This document shows, in pieces, positions 1 to 6,030 of a stretch of DNA of 6,030 bases. The stretch spans positions 1 through 6,030 of the forward strand of contig JACCXL010000137.1 in assembly GCA_013697015.1 (NCBI GenBank). Direction: 5' to 3'. The position numbers were made by a program, and so were the translations under genes. Within the stretch, counting starts at the first letter, position 1. The number at the start of each line of letters is the position of its first letter. Below the pieces are notes generated by a model, which was not told the DNA's origin, searched no databases, and worked only from the letters and a program-made list of their open reading frames with translations. Source of the DNA: Chthoniobacterales bacterium (lineage in GTDB: Bacteria; Verrucomicrobiota; Verrucomicrobiia; Chthoniobacterales; UBA10450).

Positions 1-209
1 ATCTGAAATCGCGACTGCAACCTCGGCCGAAATTCCAGATCGTACCGAAGGCGGCCGCCGCCCGCGCGGCCGAGCCGAATGACGACGTTTACGAATCGAT
101 CGACCCGTTATTGGAGAAAATCTCGAAGCACGGCATCAACAGTCTTACGCTAGGCGAACGACGTGCGCTCGATCGAGCCCGGGCCCGTTTGCTCAGAGAA
201 ACCAAGTGA
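1..209 (+). CDS. C-terminal end of a probable rhomboid-family intramembrane serine protease (partial, 5' end outside window)
   Basis: Only the last 68 codons are present; the first complete codon begins at base 3 and the TGA is at 207-209. The visible protein has a basic start (LKSRLQPRPKF), an Ala-rich linker (KAAAARAAEPNDD), and a conserved-looking end containing DPLLEKISKHGINSLTLGER followed by RALDRARARL. This 'one or more leucines, KIS, G-I-x-SL, ER' pattern resembles the short soluble domain at the C-terminus of many rhomboid-like membrane proteases in Verrucomicrobiota and Bacteroidota. The membrane domain with its Ser-His dyad would lie upstream and cannot be checked here, so the enzyme assignment rests on the tail alone. 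Its stop codon overlaps the GTG start of the next gene, so the two are probably cotranscribed and translationally coupled. The same tail could sit on another membrane protein. Confidence 0.6.
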   Translation, partial: LKSRLQPRPKFQIVPKAAAARAAEPNDDVYESIDPLLEKISKHGINSLTLGERRALDRARARLLRETK

Positions 210-967
210 CGGATCGTCGTGACGGTCACGTAAGGATCAGCGTGATCGTTCCCGCCTGGCACGACGCGGAAAATCTTGCGCGCTTGCTGCCACAGCTGGC
301 CGCTTTCCAGCACGTCGCCCAAGTTATCGTAGTGGACGCGTCACATAATGCGGCCTCTGAGAAAATCGCCGTGGACACCCACGCGAAATTTCTCCACCGC
401 GTCGTGCCGAGCCGCGGCGCGCAGATGAATGTCGGCGCCGCCGCCGCTGACGGCGATGTGCTTGTCTTTCAACACGCAGATACCGAACTCAATGAGGAGC
501 ATCTACGGGCGATCGATCGCGCGATCCGAGAGCCCAACGTGATCGGGGGCGCTTTCTACCGCAAATTTGACGCTCGCCACCCGCGGCTCATGTGGCTCGA
601 GAGCGTGGCGCGTTTTCTGACCAGACACGGCGGCACATTGTTTGGCGATCAGACGGTTTTCGTGCGGCGCGAAGTTTTCCAGCAACTCGGCGGCTTCAGG
701 GAAATCCCCCTGATGGAGGACGTGGAATTTTCACGGCGTCTGCGAGCCGCCGGGCGAGTAGTGGTGCTGGACCCGCCGGTGCGGACCTCGGGTCGGCGTC
801 ACGCGCGGAAAGGGGCCTGGCGGGCGACGATTCAAAACGGTCTGTTCATGCTGCTCTACAAACTCGGAGTTTCTCCACATGTTCTTCACCGCTGGTATTA
901 TCGAGAACGTGCCGCGCACAGCGCGCCGCCAGAGTTCGCTGTGGAACTCGACTCACTCCAACAATAA
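206..967 (+). CDS. Family 2 glycosyltransferase, TIGR04283-like (arsenosugar/rSAM-selenodomain-associated type)
   Basis: A 253-residue soluble GT-A type glycosyltransferase, expected to transfer a sugar from a nucleotide-sugar donor; the acceptor is unknown. The N-terminal strand ISVIVPAWHDAENL (11-24) and IVVDAS (41-46) form the nucleotide-binding start. SRGAQMNVGAAAADGDVLVF (69-88) leads into the DXD-like HADT at 90-93. GDQTVFVRREVF (147-158), LGGFREIPLMEDVEFSRRLR (161-180) with the MED motif at 170-172, and TSGRR (194-198) complete the pattern typical of TIGR04283 proteins, and the length fits. The GTG at 206 was chosen because it overlaps the preceding stop (GTGA), keeps the whole first beta strand and suggests coupled translation; no strong Shine-Dalgarno is visible. 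The family name comes from arsenosugar or selenodomain gene neighbourhoods, but no radical-SAM partner is visible here, so its pathway is open. Its 3' end overlaps the convergent PTS IIA gene by 15 bases. Confidence 0.88.
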   Translation: MTDRRDGHVRISVIVPAWHDAENLARLLPQLAAFQHVAQVIVVDASHNAASEKIAVDTHAKFLHRVVPSRGAQMNVGAAAADGDVLVFQHADTELNEEHLRAIDRAIREPNVIGGAFYRKFDARHPRLMWLESVARFLTRHGGTLFGDQTVFVRREVFQQLGGFREIPLMEDVEFSRRLRAAGRVVVLDPPVRTSGRRHARKGAWRATIQNGLFMLLYKLGVSPHVLHRWYYRERAAHSAPPEFAVELDSLQQ

Positions 968-1420
968 TGCGCCTTCTCGAAGCAATTTCACAAACTCGCT
1001 TGCAGTTTCGGCTTTCATCAAGGCAGCGCGCATCTCCTCGGTTTTCACGATGCGCGCGATCGTGCCGACGCAGACCAGATAATCAGTAACGAACCGCTGC
1101 GGCACTCCGATCAGGAAGACGAGATGAACAAGCGCGGCGGAGTCTCCGAAACGCACCCCCGTTCTGCTCCGTCCGATCCCGAGGACGATCTGTTCCACCC
1201 GATCGGTGCGGGCATGCGGGAAGGCCACTCCGTCGCCTGTGTTGGTCGAGCTTTTGCTTTCACGCTCCATTACCTCGTCGGAGAACTCGTAGTATTCCGC
1301 CACTTTGCCACGGGCTCGGAGTCGTTCCACAATCTCGAGGATCGCTTCATTCTGGCTCGCCGCGCGCAGGTCCAGGACCACGTGATCGGAATCGAACAGT
1401 TCGTTGAATTGTGGGGCCAT
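953..1420 (-). CDS. Stand-alone PTS EIIA domain protein (fructose/mannitol or PtsN type)
   Basis: A 155-residue cytoplasmic protein made of one EIIA(Fru/Mtl) domain (PTS_EIIA_2). The phospho-accepting histidine motif is GDGVAFPHAR (62-71), with H69 as the expected active site (codon at 1214-1216). The later core VHLVFLIGVP (98-107) and the C-terminal ETASEFVKLLREG are also typical. In this family the histidine takes phosphate from HPr or NPr and passes it to an EIIB; PtsN-type members act instead as regulators. No EIIB or EIIC lies nearby, so a regulatory role is an inference. The open frame continues upstream to 2182, but that part is antisense to the DUF2270 gene and non-homologous in character; the ATG at 1418-1420 starts the domain at the usual place and gives the usual family length. 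No clear Shine-Dalgarno precedes it. The gene is divergent from DUF2270 and convergent with the glycosyltransferase. Confidence 0.88.
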   Translation of the reverse strand: MAPQFNELFDSDHVVLDLRAASQNEAILEIVERLRARGKVAEYYEFSDEVMERESKSSTNTGDGVAFPHARTDRVEQIVLGIGRSRTGVRFGDSAALVHLVFLIGVPQRFVTDYLVCVGTIARIVKTEEMRAALMKAETASEFVKLLREGALLLE

Positions 1421-1483
1421 GAACAAAGGCAGGATAGATAGGATTGACGCGCCCGACGCTGTTATCGAATCATCCCGAGACCG
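1421..1483. promoter_or_regulatory. Divergent intergenic region between the PTS IIA and DUF2270 genes
   Basis: These 63 bases must hold the 5' signals of both divergent genes. On the + strand there is a TTGACG at 1444-1449 that could be a -35 element, followed by a loose A/T patch (TTATCGAAT, 1462-1470) at a shorter than ideal spacing of about 13-15 bases. On the - strand a TATCTA-like patch lies within about 1430-1440, close to the IIA start. Neither is a good sigma-70 match, so exact promoters are uncertain. Confidence 0.3.
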
Positions 1484-2203
1484 GTGGCAACTGAAAACAT
1501 TCCCTTCGCATCCTCCGATGAGGCCACGATCTCGATGCAGCACAGCGTCTACGATCCCGGCTACGTCAATGCCATGTCCCATTTTTATCGGGGCGAACTG
1601 GCGCGCATCATGGTCTGGCGCCAGCGGCTCGATATCACCACGAACTGGGCCATCACGAGCAGCACCGCGATCATCACGATCGCATTTTCCAATCGCGATG
1701 TGCCTCACATTATCTTTTTCTTCAATCTCGCGATCGTCTGGGGAATGCTCTGGATCGAAGCGCGCCGGTATCGTTTTTATGACGCTTTCCGCGCCCGCGT
1801 GCGGATGCTCGAGGCACATTTCCTTGTCCCGATGGTGATGGAAAATCGCGAGATGCTGCAGGGTGAATGGAAGAAGTTGGTGTGTGAGGACCTGATTCTG
1901 CCGTCGTTCAAAATCACGAAGCTGGAAGCGATCGGCCGGCGACTGAAGCGCAACTATGTTTTCATTTTCATCCTCATCATGGTCGCCTGGGTGACGAAGA
2001 TCTTCCTGCACGCGCCCACGGCGATGAGTAGCGTGGCGGATTTTTACCGCGCGCTCCGCGTGGGACACATTCCGGCGTGGCTCGTCGCCTTCATTTTCCT
2101 GGCCACGCTCGCGAGTGTGATCGGCATCGCGATTTACGTAGGTAAAAAGACCACGGGAGAAGTTTCCGAATTCCGGACCCACCGCTCGCTCTGGCGGATA
2201 TGA
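1484..2203 (+). CDS. DUF2270 domain-containing integral membrane protein
   Basis: A 239-residue protein of unknown function matching the DUF2270 (COG5530-like) pattern: MSHFYRGELARIMVWRQRLD (31-50), then TTNWAITSSTAIITIAFSN, and EARRYRFYDAFRARVRMLE (92-110). Four hydrophobic helices are visible at about 54-69, 74-92, 157-175 and 197-220, with a soluble, charged loop of about 65 residues between helices 2 and 3 that contains MENREMLQGEWKKLV. No catalytic motif is evident. The GTG at 1484 gives the longest plausible protein. An ATG at 1535 (residue 18), preceded by a GATGAGG about 11 bases upstream, is a credible alternative and would still keep the whole domain. The TGA overlaps the mazG ATG (ATGA at 2200-2203), so the two form a translationally coupled pair. 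Domain identity is fairly sure; function is not known. Confidence 0.85.
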   Translation: MATENIPFASSDEATISMQHSVYDPGYVNAMSHFYRGELARIMVWRQRLDITTNWAITSSTAIITIAFSNRDVPHIIFFFNLAIVWGMLWIEARRYRFYDAFRARVRMLEAHFLVPMVMENREMLQGEWKKLVCEDLILPSFKITKLEAIGRRLKRNYVFIFILIMVAWVTKIFLHAPTAMSSVADFYRALRVGHIPAWLVAFIFLATLASVIGIAIYVGKKTTGEVSEFRTHRSLWRI

Positions 2204-2991
2204 GCGAGGGTTTCACGAAGTTGCGCGAGATCGTCGCGCAACTCCGCGCGCCCGGCGGGTGTCCCTGGGATCGCGAACAAACTCACCTCTCGCTTTTGCC
2301 CGGCTTGCTGGAAGAAGCATACGAAGTAGCCGGCGCGGTGCGTGCACGGGACGACAACAACCTGCGGGAGGAGCTCGGTGATTTGCTTCTACTGGTGGTA
2401 ATGCATACCGAGATCGCCCGCGATCAAGGCCGCTTCGATCTCGAGGCGGTCGTGTGTGAGGTGACGGAAAAGCTCATCCGCCGGCATCCGCATGTTTTCG
2501 GTGCATCATCCGTTTCGGATACTGGCGCCGTTCTAAAACAATGGGACGCAATCAAGCGCGCTGAGAAAGGAACCGGCGGAGCGCATTATCTCGCTGATCT
2601 GCCGTTTGCCTTGCCCGCTTTAATGCGCGCACAGAAAGCGCAGAGCAAAGCTGCGCGTGTGAATTTCGACTGGCCAAAAGTTTCGGATGTGATTGCGAAA
2701 CTTGATGAGGAAGTGGCCGAGACGAAGACTGCGCTGGCCTCCGGAAATGTGGACGCAGTGGCGGATGAGATCGGCGATTTACTCTTCGCCGCCGTGAACC
2801 TGGCACGCAAGGCGCGGCTCGACGCCGAGAGTTTGCTGCAGCGCGCGACCGACAAATTCGTCCGCCGGTTTAATGCCGTCGAGACCGAGCTCCGAGAACG
2901 CGGAAAGAAGCTGGGCGAAGCAGACCTGGATGAATTGGATGAGATTTGGAAGGCGATCAAGGCAGAACAGCGCGAGCGCGAGATCGCCTGA
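2200..2991 (+). CDS. mazG: Nucleoside triphosphate pyrophosphohydrolase MazG
   Basis: A 263-residue cytoplasmic enzyme expected to hydrolyse NTPs and dNTPs to NMP plus pyrophosphate, a housecleaning role against abnormal nucleotides. It has the two tandem MazG helical domains of the full-length family and is about the length of E. coli MazG. Domain 1 has CPWDREQTH (21-29), the metal-binding EEAYE (38-42) and EELGDLLLLVVMH (57-69), then RRHPHVFG (94-101) and QWDAIKRAEK (114-123). Domain 2 has LDEEVAETK (168-176) and DEIGDLLFAAVNLAR (189-203), then KFVRRFNAVE and the closing EIWKAIK (238-244). All the acidic Mg-binding clusters are intact in both domains. The ATG lies inside the overlap with the DUF2270 stop, which supports this start and coupled expression. 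A terminator-like hairpin follows 32 bases after the stop. Confidence 0.96.
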   Translation: MSEGFTKLREIVAQLRAPGGCPWDREQTHLSLLPGLLEEAYEVAGAVRARDDNNLREELGDLLLLVVMHTEIARDQGRFDLEAVVCEVTEKLIRRHPHVFGASSVSDTGAVLKQWDAIKRAEKGTGGAHYLADLPFALPALMRAQKAQSKAARVNFDWPKVSDVIAKLDEEVAETKTALASGNVDAVADEIGDLLFAAVNLARKARLDAESLLQRATDKFVRRFNAVETELRERGKKLGEADLDELDEIWKAIKAEQREREIA

Positions 2992-3023
2992 CCGCGTTCC
3001 GCCAAGTCACAAATCCGCAATGA

Positions 3024-3055
3024 GGAGCGCCGATTCCGACCGCGCTCCCGGTTTT
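3024..3055 (+). terminator. Candidate rho-independent terminator after mazG
   Basis: A perfect 7-bp GC-rich stem, GGAGCGC (3024-3030) with GCGCTCC (3042-3048), encloses an 11-base loop. It is followed after CGG by a short T run (3052-3055). The position between the mazG stop and secG suits an intrinsic terminator, but the U tract is short and is separated from the stem by three bases, so it may be weak or partly read through. Confidence 0.45.
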
Positions 3056-3080
3056 ACAAACGGACAGCTTTCGCGATATT
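3053..3080 (+). promoter_or_regulatory. Weak candidate promoter for secG
   Basis: TTTACA (3053-3058) and GATATT (3075-3080), separated by 16 bases, resemble -35 and -10 elements. Transcription would begin only a few bases before the ATG at 3091, implying a very short or absent leader. That would agree with the lack of a Shine-Dalgarno there. The match is imperfect, and the -35 overlaps the T run of the putative terminator. Confidence 0.25.
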
Positions 3081-3090
3081 GCCCGTCCCG

Positions 3091-3588
3091 ATGACGATTC
3101 TGCTCAATTTCCTCCTCGCGATTTACGTCCTGATCGCGCTGCTCATGGTTCTAGTCATCCTGATGCAGCGGCCGAAAAGCGAAGGGCTGGGCGCGGCTTT
3201 TGGCGGCGGCGTCACGGAGAACATTTTCGGCGCACAAACAACCAATGTTCTCACGAAGTTTACGAGCTGGCTGGCCGCTTTCTTTTTCCTGCTCACCTTC
3301 GTCTTGTCGATTCTCTATGCGCACCGCGGAACTTCCGCGAGCGGTTTGCGACGGGAACTGATGAAGGGACAGCCAGCAACGGCCGCTAGCCCCGCGGCGC
3401 GGCCGGCGCCCTCTTCCGCGGTTGGCCCACCAGGTACTGTGACTAATCCCACCCCGGCTGCGGCTGGTCCCGTGCCGTCCGAGCGCCCGGCTGATTTGGC
3501 TGTCGGAGCGGTTCCGGCAGTGAGCCAGGCGCCACCAACTCCGGCAAGTTCAGCTTCCCCGGCCGGCTCGAGCACGCCACGCCCGTAG
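3091..3588 (+). CDS. secG: Preprotein translocase subunit SecG with a long Pro/Ala-rich tail
   Basis: SecG is the small membrane subunit that assists SecYE and SecA in protein export across the cytoplasmic membrane. This 165-residue protein has helix 1 at about 2-25, the family hallmark loop QRPKSEGLGAAFGGG (26-40) followed by FGAQTTNVLTK (46-56), and helix 2 at about 57-77. Residues from about 80 onward are a low-complexity tail rich in Ala, Pro, Ser and Gly with no hydrophobic stretch; many SecG proteins end soon after helix 2 or have only a short tail (E. coli SecG is about 110 residues). The ATG at 3091 places helix 1 at the very N-terminus as usual; an in-frame TTG at 3079 would add only four residues and has no better ribosome site. 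The gene stands alone, after the mazG terminator candidate and convergent with the 88-residue gene. Confidence 0.93.
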   Translation: MTILLNFLLAIYVLIALLMVLVILMQRPKSEGLGAAFGGGVTENIFGAQTTNVLTKFTSWLAAFFFLLTFVLSILYAHRGTSASGLRRELMKGQPATAASPAARPAPSSAVGPPGTVTNPTPAAAGPVPSERPADLAVGAVPAVSQAPPTPASSASPAGSSTPRP

Positions 3589-3600
3589 CGGGCGCGGTGG
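3577..3600. terminator. GC hairpin between convergent secG and the 88-residue gene (doubtful terminator)
   Basis: CGCCCG (3580-3585) pairs with CGGGCG (3589-3594) around a TAG loop that is the secG stop codon. CCA (3577-3579) and TGG (3598-3600) can extend the stem past a three-base bulge. It sits between convergent genes, where a bidirectional terminator is expected, but no T tract follows on either strand, so intrinsic termination is doubtful. Confidence 0.25.
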
Positions 3601-3625
3601 GACGGAAAAGAAGATTCGCGCGCGC

Positions 3626-3892
3626 CTAAGCCGCGCCGGTAACGACCTCGGGGCGAGGCCCCGCCTTGTCATTCAGCGCCTGCGTGAACTCCTGCAGGCT
3701 GGTCACAATCTGAGGTGCTTTCGTCAGCACCGTGCTCGCGAGCTTCTCGGAATAATCCGGACGGCGCTGGGACATCTCAGATAACGCCATCATGACTGCG
3801 AGAGCGTTATTGATGGCGTGTTTGATCTCGCTGAATTTTTTCTGCAATTCAGTGAGCTCTTCCTGGGAAATTGTGCGCGCGGGGTCACTCAT
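3626..3892 (-). CDS. Small protein with a histidine-kinase-like H-box (DHp-like helical hairpin), function unknown
   Basis: I do not recognise a named family. The 88-residue product is soluble and mostly helical. It begins with an acidic/Gln-rich helix (SQEELTELQKKFSEIK) that runs into KHAINNALAVMMALSEM (24-40). This resembles the H-box of histidine-kinase dimerisation domains (H-x-I-N-N-x-L), with H25 in the phospho-histidine position. A second helix follows (YSEKLASTVLTKAPQIVTSL, then QEFTQAL), as in a DHp hairpin. There is no ATP-binding domain and no room for one, and the residue after H25 is Ala rather than the acidic residue usual in active kinases. It could be a phosphotransfer or dimerisation module, a remnant of a kinase, or a protein that only shares the fold. 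The ATG at 3890-3892 is the only good start; no Shine-Dalgarno is visible. It is divergent from uvrA (69-base gap) and convergent with secG. Confidence 0.72.
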   Translation of the reverse strand: MSDPARTISQEELTELQKKFSEIKHAINNALAVMMALSEMSQRRPDYSEKLASTVLTKAPQIVTSLQEFTQALNDKAGPRPEVVTGAA

Positions 3893-3961
3893 GATCGGGG
3901 CGAATTCGCTGGAGAATCGGAAGGGCCATGCTTAACTGACAGGTTCGACATTTGTCGTCCG
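3893..3961. promoter_or_regulatory. Divergent intergenic region upstream of uvrA, with a 12-base palindrome
   Basis: This 69-base gap must carry the 5' signals of uvrA and of the divergent 88-residue gene. A perfect inverted repeat CGACA-TT-TGTCG lies at 3946-3957, ending four bases before the uvrA ATG. It could be an operator, for example for a LexA-type repressor, since uvrA is SOS-controlled in many bacteria, but it is not an exact copy of the LexA boxes I know. A TTAACT at 3932-3937 could serve as a -10 for uvrA; no clear -35 or Shine-Dalgarno is seen. Confidence 0.35.

Positions 3962-6030
<2,069 letters not shown>

Noticed and set aside
592..1089. A 165-codon + strand open frame
   Set aside because: Shadow of the glycosyltransferase and IIA genes; Arg/Ser/Ala-rich composition and no recognisable motif.
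1124..1441. A 105-codon + strand open frame opposite the PTS IIA gene
   Set aside because: Fully antisense to the IIA domain, which has an intact active-site motif; no family resemblance.
1421..2182. A - strand open frame extending the PTS IIA reading frame upstream to 2182 (409 codons in total)
   Set aside because: The extension is antisense to the well-supported DUF2270 gene, is rich in Arg, His and Asp without domain character, and the IIA domain starts naturally at the ATG at 1418-1420 with normal family length.
2586..3020. A 144-codon - strand open frame opposite mazG
   Set aside because: Ser/Ala/Arg-rich antisense of the second MazG domain, whose metal-binding residues are intact.
3079..3090. 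TTG at 3079 as the secG start
   Set aside because: It adds only four residues (MPVP) ahead of the first helix, has no ribosome site advantage, and the ATG at 3091 fits the family better.

Overview
This 6.03 kb window is a compact, GC-rich (by eye close to 60%) stretch of bacterial chromosome. It carries six recognisable protein genes, one small unrecognised gene and very little intergenic DNA. I see no rRNA, tRNA, CRISPR array, insertion sequence, phage gene or long repeat. The gene set (a rhomboid-type C-terminal tail, a TIGR04283-type glycosyltransferase, a stand-alone PTS IIA domain, a DUF2270 membrane protein, MazG, SecG with a Pro/Ala-rich tail, and UvrA) and the near absence of clear Shine-Dalgarno sequences suggest a soil or freshwater Verrucomicrobiota member, possibly near Chthoniobacterales. 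That placement is inferred from general familiarity with the families, not from a search.

Layout: (1) 1-967, + strand: the 3' end of a gene whose C-terminus resembles the tail of verrucomicrobial rhomboid proteases, coupled through a GTGA overlap to a family 2 glycosyltransferase. (2) 953-1420, - strand: a stand-alone EIIA(Fru/Mtl)-like protein, convergent with the glycosyltransferase and overlapping it by 15 bases. (3) 1421-1483: a short divergent intergenic region. (4) 1484-2991, + strand: a DUF2270 four-helix membrane protein and mazG, joined by an ATGA overlap and followed by a terminator-like hairpin at 3024-3055. (5) 3091-3588, + strand: secG. (6) 3626-3892, - strand: an 88-residue protein with a histidine-kinase-like H-box and no kinase domain. 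(7) 3893-3961: a divergent region with a 12-base palindrome just before uvrA. (8) 3962 to the window end, + strand: uvrA, cut off after 689 codons.

Most of this is housekeeping: protein export (SecG), nucleotide-pool sanitation (MazG) and nucleotide excision repair (UvrA). I found no convincing new multi-gene system. The points most worth a second look are: a UvrA that lacks two metal-ligand pairs (residues 122/125 and 261/264) at the positions where E. coli UvrA has CxxH and CxxC, while keeping the two CxxCxG pairs; the free-standing H-box mini-protein divergent from uvrA; the palindrome between them; and the orphan PTS IIA protein.
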